A stretch of 64,000 bases of DNA from Mycobacterium ahvazicum (lineage in GTDB: Bacteria; Actinomycetota; Actinomycetes; Mycobacteriales; Mycobacteriaceae), in assembly GCF_900176255.2 (NCBI RefSeq), contig NZ_FXEG02000005.1, positions 1,186,629 through 1,250,628 of the forward strand. Reading direction: 5' to 3'. A program made the translations under genes and the position numbers. Position 1 is the first letter of the stretch; the number at the start of each line of letters is the position of its first letter. Of this stretch, positions 16,507 through 24,106 are shown in pieces. The notes beneath the pieces are model-generated. The model worked only from the letters and a program-made list of their open reading frames with translations, was not told the origin of the DNA and made no database searches.

Positions 16507-17327
16507 CCCCTGCCGTCGAGGGTCCGCGCCTGTTCCAGCCAGGTTTTCGTGCGGCCGGGGTGGTTGGTAGCGATCCAGGCCACTCCGACGTCCCGGCAGA
16601 AGTCGATGTCGTCGTACCCGTCGACGGTCCAGCAGTACACGGCCCGACCCTGGGCGGCGGCACGATCCACCAGTTGCGGATAGTCCTTCAGTGCGACGAC
16701 CGAAGGCCCGACGGCCGTGGCCCCGACGGCCGTGGCCGCGCTGCTGGTCAGGTAACGGGCATTGCGGCCGAGCAACACCGTGGGCAGCAGCGGTGCTGCT
16801 CGCCGGATTCGCCACACGGCCGCGGCCGAGAAGGACATCACCACGGCGCGGGACCGGTCGGCCGACGCCGGCGAGGCGATGCCGTAGCGGTGCAGCAGCG
16901 CCAGCAGCTTGCTCTCGACCAGCGAGCCGTACCGAACCGGGTGCTTGGTCTCGATGAAAAGCTTCACCGGCCGGTTCCAGTCGAGCACCAGCGATACCAG
17001 GGCATCCAGCGTCAGCAGGCTGGTATCCCCGTGAGTGCCATCGGGCCGCCAACTGTCGTGCCAGGCACCGAATTCCAGCTCACGCAACTGGGCAAGCGTC
17101 ATGGTGCTGACCAGACCGGCACCGGTCGAGGTCCGGTCCAACCGGCGGTCGTGCACGCAGACCAGGTGGCCGTCGCGGGTCAGCCGCACGTCGCATTCCA
17201 CACCGTCGGCGCCCTCTTTGAGTGCGAGGTCGTACGCGGCCAGCGTGTGTTCGGGGCGAGCCGCCGATGCGCCGCGGTGAGCAACGACAAAGGGGTGCCC
17301 GGCGACCACCTCGTCGGCCCACGTCAT
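16503..17327 (-). CDS. glpQ1: Glycerophosphodiester phosphodiesterase
   Basis: 274 aa, ATG 17327. Hydrolyses glycerophosphodiesters to glycerol-3-phosphate and an alcohol. The GDPD signature is complete: VAHRGASAARPEHTLAAY (His and Arg), GVECDVRLTRDGHLVCVHD (Glu, Asp, His), and KLFIETKHP. No clear signal peptide is seen, so it acts in the cytosol or at the membrane. It is 4 bp downstream of the membrane gene starting at 18378, so they form a likely operon as in Rv3843c-Rv3842c. The 3' end overlaps bfrB by 4 bp. Confidence 0.93.
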   Translation of the reverse strand: MTWADEVVAGHPFVVAHRGASAARPEHTLAAYDLALKEGADGVECDVRLTRDGHLVCVHDRRLDRTSTGAGLVSTMTLAQLRELEFGAWHDSWRPDGTHGDTSLLTLDALVSLVLDWNRPVKLFIETKHPVRYGSLVESKLLALLHRYGIASPASADRSRAVVMSFSAAAVWRIRRAAPLLPTVLLGRNARYLTSSAATAVGATAVGPSVVALKDYPQLVDRAAAQGRAVYCWTVDGYDDIDFCRDVGVAWIATNHPGRTKTWLEQARTLDGRG

Positions 17328-17331
17328 ACCC

Positions 17332-18378
17332 CTATGCTGCCGGTTCCTCCCCCTTCAACTCAACCGGAGCGGCGTCGGACGCGCCAGGCCGATCCGGGAG
17401 ATCAGGGGTTACCACGACCCAGCGATGCGTGGGCCGAGCGACCGGCTTGCGTTCGAATCCCTCGAAAATGCGGGCTGCGGCGGCCAGCGTCGCGGCCGCG
17501 AACAGGTACCCGAACACCATCAGGACGGTGTTGTTCGCGATGCCCTGAGGATCGGTGGCGAAGCTGGTGACGATGGCCCAGATCGACACCGCGTAACTGA
17601 AGACCCACGCGATCCACCACTCCAGGATGGGTCGGCGCACCCGAGCGAGATGATCTTCGAGAGCGGCCAACTCGATGACATAGACCGGCGCCCACAGCAG
17701 GTTGACCAGCGGCACGGCACAACCGGCCCACAGCGCCGCAACCGAACGATGATCGGCCAGCCCGTAATGCGCGAACACCGCGGCCCGCCGCGCGATCAGC
17801 CACAGGATCAGAAACACGCCGGAGGTGATCAATGCGATGAGCGCCGCCACACTGGCCAGATCCCCCAGCCAGTCCGCCGCGGTCGCCACGATCGAGTTCA
17901 GCAGGGTCTTTCGGTTGTAGACCAACAACACATACCGGGCGACGTACACCAGGGCGGCAGCGCCGAGCGTGAGCACGCTGATGAACAGCACGAGACGCAC
18001 CACCGTGGACGGCGGCGCGGACGGCGTCGACCCTTCGGGGTCCGCCGCGGCCTGCTCGACGCGGTCGGTCAAGCCCCAGCGCGGGATCACCGCGTAGCGG
18101 GGCGTCGGCCCGAGCACCCGTCGTCCCCGCCGCGCCGGCGGTGCGGCGCCCGGACGCACCGCGATCCAGCGGAAGCCCGGCGGCAACCGCGGCGGGGTGC
18201 GTTGCGGCGCGACCGGCCGAGCCGGCGCCGGCGGACCAGCGTGCGTACCCCAGCGAGGGTCGGCTGCAGCGGTGTCCGGCAGTGGTGCGAGCAGCGCGCC
18301 GCGGCAGCGAGGGCACCACTCGCGGCGGCGTTCACGCACGTTCCACCGAGTGCTGCACTGGGAGCACACCTGGATCAC
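17332..18378 (-). CDS. Zinc-ribbon plus DUF4328-type membrane protein
   Basis: 348 aa. I take the GTG at 18378 (MIQVCSQCSTRWNV) because the frame upstream to 18540 is Arg-rich promoter DNA. The N-terminus is a zinc ribbon with CSQC and CPRC pairs. A Pro/Arg-rich linker follows, then four membrane helices between about residues 140 and 310 (VRLVLFISVLTLGAAALVYV, VAALIALITSGVFLILWLI, and two more). The DUF4328 family is my best match. No enzymatic motif is visible. It is co-transcribed with glpQ1. Homologue of Rv3843c; function unknown. Confidence 0.8.
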   Translation of the reverse strand: MIQVCSQCSTRWNVRERRREWCPRCRGALLAPLPDTAAADPRWGTHAGPPAPARPVAPQRTPPRLPPGFRWIAVRPGAAPPARRGRRVLGPTPRYAVIPRWGLTDRVEQAAADPEGSTPSAPPSTVVRLVLFISVLTLGAAALVYVARYVLLVYNRKTLLNSIVATAADWLGDLASVAALIALITSGVFLILWLIARRAAVFAHYGLADHRSVAALWAGCAVPLVNLLWAPVYVIELAALEDHLARVRRPILEWWIAWVFSYAVSIWAIVTSFATDPQGIANNTVLMVFGYLFAAATLAAAARIFEGFERKPVARPTHRWVVVTPDLPDRPGASDAAPVELKGEEPAA

Positions 18379-18579
18379 CGGACCAGCGTAGCCCTGGCGA
18401 CGACGCGGGCTGCCACAACGCGACCGTCCCACCGCCAGGCGCGGCCCGCTGAAATGCACCGATCTTCCCTGCGGTCGCGGAAAGCGCGGTCCACCTCGCC
18501 AAGGGCGCCGTGACGCTCGGCGATTCGCCGCCGGGGTCACCGACGGACGCCTGTTACGCCGGTCACAGCTACTTCGTGG

Positions 18580-18677
18580 CTATCCACAGTTTCCACAGGT
18601 TTATCCACATGGGCGTGCGGGGTATAGACGCAATCAATCAGCAACTAGCGGTTAACCCTGGCCCCAACTGTGGATAA
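18580..18677. promoter_or_regulatory. Cluster of DnaA-box-like sequences
   Basis: Two perfect TTATCCACA 9-mers occur, at 18601-18609 on the plus strand and 18669-18677 on the minus strand. Two one- or two-base variants lie next to the first: CTATCCACA at 18580-18588 and TTTCCACAG at 18590-18598. Four such sites within 98 bp of GC-rich DNA are unlikely by chance. This is not the normal oriC context (no dnaA or dnaN). It may titrate DnaA or control a neighbouring promoter. Confidence 0.5.
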
Positions 18678-18910
18678 CGCCGGGTACTTTTCGTGCGCCA
18701 TCGACAGGCCCGACGAGCAGCCGAGCGAATGCACCGCCCGATTGCGCGCCCATTGGATCCGTCCCCGCGAAATGCGCGCTGACCTGCAACCCCGAGCTGG
18801 CCCGGTCGCCGTGGGACAACACGAATCCGCAGCTCAGCGCGTCGTGGTCGGGGACATTTTTCAAGCCCATCGCAAAGAGTTATGATCGCCATCACGAAAA
18901 ATGTTGTGAC

Positions 18911-18932
18911 TCACCTCACTCCCCTGAGGTGA
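18911..18932. promoter_or_regulatory. Inverted repeat TCACCTCA-N6-TGAGGTGA
   Basis: Perfect 8-bp arms at 18911-18918 and 18925-18932, 22 bp before the start of the 51-aa ORF. It could be an operator or an RNA hairpin in a leader. No regulator can be named. Confidence 0.4.
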
Positions 18933-18953
18933 CCGACCGGTGAAGGGCAATCG

Positions 18954-19109
18954 ATGGCGCTGCATTCGTGGGGTTCGGGTAGCCCGGCCGCGTCGAACTC
19001 GTATTCCGGATCGCCTGCCTGGAACCACAGTTACAGCGTCGCCGCCTTGCGTGCCGGCCTGATTGCGCTGGCATTGCTCGCGGTTCTCGCGCTCATTGTT
19101 TTGTCTTGA
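18954..19109 (+). CDS. Predicted 51-aa single-pass membrane miniprotein
   Basis: ATG 18954 with GAAGGG 7 bp upstream; 51 codons then TGA. The first half is Ser/Asn/Tyr/Gly rich (GSGSPAASNSYSGSPAWNHS). The second half is one clean hydrophobic helix (AALRAGLIALALLAVLALIVLS). The contrast of a polar head and a well-formed helix, plus a ribosome site, supports coding, but I do not recognise a family. It lies between the DnaA-like cluster and sodA, about 165 bp before sodA. Its small size means standard gene finders may skip it. Confidence 0.5.
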   Translation: MALHSWGSGSPAASNSYSGSPAWNHSYSVAALRAGLIALALLAVLALIVLS

Positions 19110-19274
19110 TGACTTCCTCTTGAAACGACGCCGAGCGGGTACTCGGCCTACCGGCCCACTGGGGCGGTCCTTGCGGCGCGTGCTGTCATGGAGCAGGGTT
19201 GATTACGCTGAGCCTGTCGCGTGGCGGACTCCGTGCGAATGCGCGTTAAGACGATCATCGAGGAAAGGAATACC

Positions 19275-19898
19275 GTGGCTGAATACACCCTGCCCGATTT
19301 GGACTGGGACTACGCAGCGCTGGAACCACACATCTCAGGTCAGATCAACGAGATCCACCACAGCAAGCACCATGCGACCTACGTCAAGGGTTTGAACGAC
19401 GCCATCGCCAAACTCGAAGAGGCACGCGCCAATGACGACCACGCCGCGATCTTCCTGAACGAGAAGAACCTGGCGTTCCACCTGGGTGGCCACGTCAATC
19501 ACTCGATCTGGTGGAAGAACCTGTCTCCGAACGGTGGCGACAAGCCGACCGGCGACCTCGCGGCCGCGATCGACGAGCAGTTCGGATCGTTCGACAAATT
19601 CCGCGCCCAGTTCAGTGCGGCGGCCAACGGCCTGCAGGGTTCGGGCTGGGCGGTGCTCGGCTACGACACGCTCGGCGACCGGTTGCTGACCTTCCAGCTC
19701 TATGACCAGCAGGCCAACGTGCCGCTGGGCATCATCCCGCTGCTACAGGTCGACATGTGGGAGCACGCCTTCTACCTGCAGTACAAGAACGTCAAGGCCG
19801 ACTACGTCAAGGCGTTCTGGAACGTGGTCAATTGGGCAGATGTGCAGTCGCGTTACGCGGCCGCAACTTCGAAGACCCAGGGCCTTATTTTCGGCTGA
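19275..19898 (+). CDS. sodA: Superoxide dismutase (Fe/Mn type)
   Basis: 207 aa, start at GTG 19275 after GAGGAAAGG; an upstream in-frame codon at 19221 is rejected because the family begins MAEYTLPDLDWDY. Converts superoxide to oxygen and hydrogen peroxide. Metal ligands are H28, H76, D160 and H164 (in DMWEHAFYLQYKN), all present. In mycobacteria the protein is abundant and exported without a signal peptide, and none is seen here. A strong hairpin terminator follows the stop. Divergent or upstream control elements lie in 165 bp between the miniprotein and the start. Confidence 0.97.
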   Translation: MAEYTLPDLDWDYAALEPHISGQINEIHHSKHHATYVKGLNDAIAKLEEARANDDHAAIFLNEKNLAFHLGGHVNHSIWWKNLSPNGGDKPTGDLAAAIDEQFGSFDKFRAQFSAAANGLQGSGWAVLGYDTLGDRLLTFQLYDQQANVPLGIIPLLQVDMWEHAFYLQYKNVKADYVKAFWNVVNWADVQSRYAAATSKTQGLIFG

Positions 19899-19912
19899 TT
19901 TTTATCTCGTAG

Positions 19913-19951
19913 AGCCAAGGGCGTCACGCGGATCGCGTGGCGCCCTTGGCT
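19913..19951 (+). terminator. Strong hairpin terminator after sodA
   Basis: Arms of 18 bp (19913-19930 and 19934-19951; AGCCAAGGGCG at the base) with one G-U pair and the 3-base loop GAT, then TTATC. It begins 15 bp after the sodA stop. Confidence 0.85.
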
Positions 19952-20095
19952 TTATCCCGGCCGGGCCGGCTCGCGTCAGGAAAGGTAACGGCGCGTGGCC
20001 GTGTCGAGTTGCAACGCGCCTAAACCGCAGGCATTCTTAACTATTCGAGCTACCAGCGTGGTTATTTCGGACGACGACGTTGTGCGGAGGTCGAG

Positions 20096-20629
20096 ATGGA
20101 AACTGGTTCAGGCCAGCCGATAGGGGTAGCCCCCTTCCATGCTCGTGGTGCCTTGAAAGGGTTTGTCATCTCCGGCCGTTGGCCCGACTCGACCAAGGAG
20201 TGGGCGCAGCTGCTGATGGTTGCGGTGCGGGTCGCATCGTTGCCCGGATTGCTTTCCACCACAACGGTATTCGGCGCCCGTGAGGAATTGCCCGACGAGC
20301 CCGAGCCCGACACTGTCGGCCTGGTGCTCGCCGAGGGCACGGTATTTGGTGAATCAGCAATACAGCCAGGGTATTTCGCGGATCATCAGCCGCCGGCCCT
20401 GCTGATGCTGCATCCCCCGTCGGAAACCACGCCGTCGTTGCCGGAATGCACCGGAGCGGCGTCGGGATGCGTCTTGTTGCCGGGGTTGCCCTATTTGGGA
20501 CTGGAGCACCGGGCCGCGTGGGTCGAAGCGGAAGCCGACGGCACCATCACGTCGATGGTGAGCCGTGTCGGTGTCGACCCCATCAGCCACCCTGACACCG
20601 CGATTCTGGCCATGCTGCTTGCGGCATAA
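20096..20629 (+). CDS. Conserved hypothetical protein (Rv3847-like)
   Basis: 177 aa, ATG 20096. No signal peptide, membrane helix or catalytic motif is visible. The sequence alternates beta-strand-like segments (GALKGFVISGRWPDS, DTVGLVLAEGTVFGES, GCVLLPGLPYLGLEH). It is mildly acidic and single-domain in appearance. It keeps the same place, length and strand as Rv3847 of M. tuberculosis (also 177 aa as I recall), between sodA and the membrane gene before espR. Its function is unknown to me. Confidence 0.75.
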   Translation: METGSGQPIGVAPFHARGALKGFVISGRWPDSTKEWAQLLMVAVRVASLPGLLSTTTVFGAREELPDEPEPDTVGLVLAEGTVFGESAIQPGYFADHQPPALLMLHPPSETTPSLPECTGAASGCVLLPGLPYLGLEHRAAWVEAEADGTITSMVSRVGVDPISHPDTAILAMLLAA

Positions 20630-20734
20630 GGGATTTCAACCGCGGTAGTTCATAGCTCGAATCCAACGGATACGGGTATCCGAGCTTCGGTGCCGTCGCG
20701 GCGCACCCACGGTTTGCCCGCTAGCCTGTGAACG

Positions 20735-21174
20735 TTGGTGAAGGACAATAGCCCCGCATCGTCGCGTCGGCCGGCCGGGGAACAGCAGCGGTCGGCAACG
20801 AAGCGTCGAAACGTCCTGCCGGCACGTCCTCAGCGCCACGCTGCCGGCACGCCCGGCGGCCTTTGCGTCCGCGATCGCGTTCCCGCTTTTCGCCGCGTGG
20901 GCCCGGCGCGCGGGCGGCGCCGACGACCAAGCGATTGGCGCCGGGATGCTGTTGCACGCCGCCTGCCCCGGCCGCTGCGCACATGTTGGCCGGCGTCATG
21001 TTCCTCGAGTTCGGCTTATGGATACTGTTCGACGACGCGCTCGGCTGGCGGTCGGAGGCCATCGCGACGACCGCGGCGGTGGCGATGACCGCCGTTTCGT
21101 CGGCTACAGCGCAAACACTGCGACGCCCCCGCACCGAGGCATCGTATGCGGGAAGGTCACCGGGGACCGGCTAA
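20735..21174 (+). pseudogene. Probable decayed membrane-protein gene (Rv3848 position)
   Basis: Protein-like sequence appears in three successive frames: KDNSPASSRRPAGEQQRS from 20738, then LPARPAAFASAIAFPLFAAW from about 20839, then MLAGVMFLEFGLWILFDDAL from about 20981 to the stop at 21174. Each part looks like a membrane-protein segment but none is complete, which is what frameshifts would cause. In M. tuberculosis a 302-aa membrane protein (Rv3848) lies here. The alternative is chance open frames in GC-rich DNA, or sequencing errors. Confidence 0.4.
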
Positions 21175-21629
21175 GGCGCAACGCCGCTGGCCCGCGTAAG
21201 CCGGCCGAGCCCGGCAGTTGCCCCCCGAGGTATCTCTGAGGGCTGTTTGCTGCACCCGTCCCCTCTTAACGCGACAAAAATCAGACCGGACAGCAAAGTA
21301 TGCTTTCGATAGGTTCTGACTACCAGTCCGTTGCGAGATATCCGTCCGACACCATTCGGCCGGCCGCGGCGCTACCACTCGGCAGTGCGCCGAAGCGTCC
21401 GGCTACCAGACTTGCTTTCTGCGGATAACCTGTGAGTTTTGTTCGCTTTATGGACACTGCCGTCATTTAGTTGGACGCTCGTCACGTGTAGATGCAGCGA
21501 ACACTCGGGCGGCCACCAGCGAACCCGGTGCCCTTTGCACCTGGTTGCGGACACAAACTCTCGCTACCATGGTCAGCAAATACACTTAGGTAACAGTTTC
21601 ACTTCTACAGCCCAGTGGAGGTCATATCG
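21175..21629. other. Long upstream region of espR
   Basis: 455 bp without a credible gene, lower in GC than its neighbours, ending in the espR ribosome site GTGGAGG. EspR is known to bind its own upstream region; I did not find an obvious repeat to mark as its site. Confidence 0.5.
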
Positions 21630-22028
21630 ATGAGCACGACGTTTTCCGCCCGCCTGAACCGCTTGTTCGACACGGTGTATCCACCCGGGCGCGGACCGCA
21701 CACCTCAGCGGAGGTGATCGCGGCACTCAAGGCGGAGGGCATCACGATGTCGGCTCCCTACCTGTCGCAGCTACGCTCCGGCAATCGCACGAACCCGTCG
21801 TCGGCGACGATGGCCGCCCTGGCCAACTTCTTCCGGATCAAGTCGGCCTACTTCACCGACGACGAGTACTACGAAAAGCTCGACAAGGAGCTGGTCTGGA
21901 TGTCCACAATGCGCGACGACGGTGTGCGTCGCATCGCGCTGCGCGCCGCCGGGTTGTCTCCCCAGGCGCAGCAGGACATCGTCGAGCGCGTCGACGAATT
22001 GCGCCGCGCCGAACACCTCGACGCCTAA
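21630..22028 (+). CDS. espR: ESX-1 regulator and nucleoid-associated protein EspR
   Basis: 132 aa, ATG 21630 (MSTTFSARLNRLFDTVYPPG) with GGAGG 8 bp upstream; an in-frame codon at 21615 is rejected. The XRE-type helix-turn-helix reads AEVIAALKAEGITMSAPYLSQLRSGNRTNPS. The C-terminal dimerisation helix ends VERVDELRRAEHLDA. Family knowledge: EspR binds DNA as dimers of dimers, activates the distant espACD operon, and organises the chromosome. Length equals the M. tuberculosis protein. It lies about 23 kb from the ESX-1 core genes in this window. Small differences cluster in the C-terminal third. Confidence 0.97.
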   Translation: MSTTFSARLNRLFDTVYPPGRGPHTSAEVIAALKAEGITMSAPYLSQLRSGNRTNPSSATMAALANFFRIKSAYFTDDEYYEKLDKELVWMSTMRDDGVRRIALRAAGLSPQAQQDIVERVDELRRAEHLDA

Positions 22029-22145
22029 CCGGTTGCGTGGGCAGCCGACCTGAACGGCTGCCGTCGACCTGTTCCGATTAGGGTTGCTTTCGGATCGCGT
22101 CCACACGACAGCGATAGTCCACGAGACACCGGGAGGCGGCCGGGA

Positions 22146-22802
22146 ATGGGCCTGTTTCGCAAGCGAAAGACTCGCGCCACGCGTCGTGCCGAAGCCCGTG
22201 CGATCAAGGCCCGCGCCAAGCTGGAAGCCAAGCTCGACGCCAAGAACCAGGCGCGCCGATTGAAGGCCGATCGACGGGCGGCCGAGAGGGCGCTCAACGC
22301 GCAGATCAAGTCGCAGCGCGACAGTGACCGCGCGGCGTTGAAAGTCGCCGAGACCGAACTCAAGGCGGCACGGGAGGGCAAGGTGTTGTCGCCGACGCGG
22401 ATCCGCCGGGTACTGACGGTCTCGCGGCTGCTGGCACCTGTCCTGACGCCGGTGATCTACCGGGCGGCGATGGCCGCCCGGGCGATGATCGACCAGCGTC
22501 GCGCGGACCAACTCGGGATCCCGCTGGCACAGATCGGCCAGTTCTCCGGGCACGGCGCCCAGCTGTCGGCGCGGATCGCCGGCTCGGAAAAGTCGCTGCG
22601 AATGGTGCAGGAGAAAAAGCCCAAGGACGCCGAGACCAAGCAGTTCGTGGCCGCCATCTCGGAGCGGCTCACCGATTTGTCGGCGGCCGTCACCGCCGCG
22701 GAGAACATGCCGGCCGCGCGACGGCGCGCGGCGCACTCGGCGATCTCCTCGCAACTCGACGGCATCGAAGCAGATCTGATGGCTCGCCTCGGACTGACCT
22801 GA
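22146..22802 (+). CDS. Highly charged coiled-coil protein (Rv3850-like)
   Basis: 218 aa, ATG 22146 with GGGAGG about 11 bp upstream. Residues 1-75 are a long Lys/Arg/Ala helix (KRKTRATRRAEARAIKARAK), likely a coiled coil or nucleic-acid-contacting arm. The middle contains a short apolar stretch (LLAPVLTPVIYRAAMAARAM). The rest is helical with regular charge alternation. Same length as Rv3850. No enzymatic motif. Its place between espR and hns, both chromosome-binding proteins, is notable, but a DNA role is inference only. Confidence 0.78.
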   Translation: MGLFRKRKTRATRRAEARAIKARAKLEAKLDAKNQARRLKADRRAAERALNAQIKSQRDSDRAALKVAETELKAAREGKVLSPTRIRRVLTVSRLLAPVLTPVIYRAAMAARAMIDQRRADQLGIPLAQIGQFSGHGAQLSARIAGSEKSLRMVQEKKPKDAETKQFVAAISERLTDLSAAVTAAENMPAARRRAAHSAISSQLDGIEADLMARLGLT

Positions 22803-22817
22803 AAGTAGTGTTCTGAC

Positions 22818-23483
22818 ATGGCATTCCGCGACAGATGGATGTTGCGCGTCTTTGTTGTCGTCTCCGCCGCCGCCGCGCTTTTCGTCGGCTCCGGCAGCGC
22901 CACCGCGTGGGCGCACGTCCACGCCAGCGCCGACACCGCCGTCCGGGGCGCCATGGCGATCGTGACCTTTCAGGTACCCAACGAATCCGACAAGGGCGCC
23001 GCGACCACGGCGCTGAGCGTCGTGCTTCCCGACGTCGCATCCGCGCGCACCGAAGCGATGCCCGGGTGGACGGCCAAGCTCGACCGCGACACGGCATCCG
23101 GCGTCGTGCACTCAGTGACCTGGACGGCGGCACCGGGCGGCGGCATCGGAGTCGACCAGTTCGCGTTGTTTCGGATCTCGGTGAAACTGCCCGACACCGA
23201 TACCGTCAACTTCCCGGCCACCCAGACCTACGCCGACGGGACTGTCGTCAGGTGGGATCAGCAGCCGGCGGCCGGTGGTGGTGAGCCCGAGCACCCGGTG
23301 CCCACACTGACCCTCGGCGCCGGGTCGGGCGCTCCGCACGAGCACCACCATTCGGGCATGCCCGCCGACCACGGCGACGAGTCGACGTCGGGGGACAACA
23401 TCGCGCGGGTGCTGGGCGGAGCCGCCCTGGTCGTGGCCGCAGTGGGCATCGCCCTGGTGCTGGTCCGCCGGCCCAGGACATGA
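22818..23483 (+). CDS. YcnI-like (DUF1775) copper-associated exported protein
   Basis: 221 aa, ATG 22818. A signal peptide (MLRVFVVVSAAAALFVGSGSATAWA) ends just before HVHASADTAVRG, so the mature protein begins with a histidine, the copper ligand of the YcnI family. The DUF1775 domain covers about residues 33-150 and includes the conserved tryptophan in MPGWTAKLDRD. A His-rich linker (EHHHSGMPADHGDE) precedes one C-terminal membrane helix (GGAALVVAAVGIALVLV). Family knowledge: copper acquisition or buffering outside the membrane. The stop overlaps the CopC-like gene start within a 38-bp palindrome. Confidence 0.88.
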   Translation: MAFRDRWMLRVFVVVSAAAALFVGSGSATAWAHVHASADTAVRGAMAIVTFQVPNESDKGAATTALSVVLPDVASARTEAMPGWTAKLDRDTASGVVHSVTWTAAPGGGIGVDQFALFRISVKLPDTDTVNFPATQTYADGTVVRWDQQPAAGGGEPEHPVPTLTLGAGSGAPHEHHHSGMPADHGDESTSGDNIARVLGGAALVVAAVGIALVLVRRPRT

Positions 23484-23509
23484 GGCGGCCGGCCGCCTCA
23501 TGTCCTGGG
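23472..23509. repeat. Perfect 38-bp palindrome at the ycnI/copC junction
   Basis: The two 19-bp arms (23472-23490 and 23491-23509) are exact reverse complements with no spacer; the left arm begins CCCAGGACATGAGG. It contains the stop of the YcnI-like gene and the start codon of the CopC-like gene. In RNA it would fold over the ATG. See findings. Confidence 0.9.
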
Positions 23510-24001
23510 GCCTGGGTGGGCCTGCTGCTGGCCGCCTTGCTGTCTACTGCGATGCTGACCGCACAGGTCGCGTCCGCGCACGCCACTCGGGTGTCCACCG
23601 ACCCCGCCGACGAAGCGGTTCTCGCCATCGGTCCGAGCCGGGTCAGTGCCACCTTCAACGAGCGATTGCAGACCACGTTCGCGGCCATGACCGTCGTCGG
23701 GCCGGACGGCAATGTCTGGTCCACCGGAGACACCACCGTGCAGGGCGCAATCGTCGGCATCGCGCTGCGCTCACTGGGACCCACAGGCACCTACACGGTC
23801 AATTACCGGGTGACGTCCGCCGACGGTCATGTGGTGTCGGGGTCGTGGTCGTTCCGGCTGACAGTGCCCGGGACCGGCACGCCGGGACCCGCCGCCACCA
23901 GCAGCGACGCCGGCCATGGCATCCCCGTGTGGCCGTTCGTCGCGGTGGCCGTGGCGATCGTCGGTGCGGGCTTGTTGCTGACCCTGCGCCGCAAGCCCTG
24001 A
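23480..24001 (+). CDS. CopC-domain copper-binding exported membrane-anchored protein
   Basis: 173 aa, ATG 23480 overlapping the previous stop (ATGA). Signal peptide WVGLLLAALLSTAMLTAQVASA is followed by HATRVSTDPADEAVLAIGP; the first mature histidine and the later DGHVVSGSWSF are the CopC copper ligands. A Thr/Pro linker leads to a C-terminal helix (WPFVAVAVAIVGAGLLLTL) with a positive tail. An alternative GTG start at 23516 would remove the charged MRRP head and is less likely. YcnI and CopC domains are commonly neighbours. M. tuberculosis keeps only a short ORF here (Rv3851) as I remember. Confidence 0.87.
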   Translation: MRRPAASCPGAWVGLLLAALLSTAMLTAQVASAHATRVSTDPADEAVLAIGPSRVSATFNERLQTTFAAMTVVGPDGNVWSTGDTTVQGAIVGIALRSLGPTGTYTVNYRVTSADGHVVSGSWSFRLTVPGTGTPGPAATSSDAGHGIPVWPFVAVAVAIVGAGLLLTLRRKP

Positions 24002-24106
24002 CCGCCTGGTCGGCGGGGCGCGATCGCCCGTGCTGGCATGATGGGGTCCGAGTAACTTTTGGCGGGGCTAGGAATGGCCGAGAGAAAGCTGCGAAGGAGC
24101 GGCCGC

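Larger units (their letters stand above)
18379..18953. other. Long intergenic region with DnaA-like boxes and a hairpin
   Basis: 575 bp between the divergent membrane gene and the small ORF before sodA. It holds a cluster of DnaA-type 9-mers at 18580-18677 and an 8-bp-arm inverted repeat at 18911-18932. Overlapping short frames on both strands (for example minus 18652-18870) have no recognisable protein. The M. tuberculosis genes Rv3844 and Rv3845 occupy this place there and are not present here. Confidence 0.6.

Noticed and set aside
18638..18895. Overlapping 70-85-codon ORFs on both strands before sodA
   Set aside because: Frames compete with each other, have no ribosome sites and cover the DnaA-like cluster.
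19221..19274. N-terminal extension of sodA
   Set aside because: The GTG at 19275 has a ribosome site and gives the exact family start; the extension is leader DNA.
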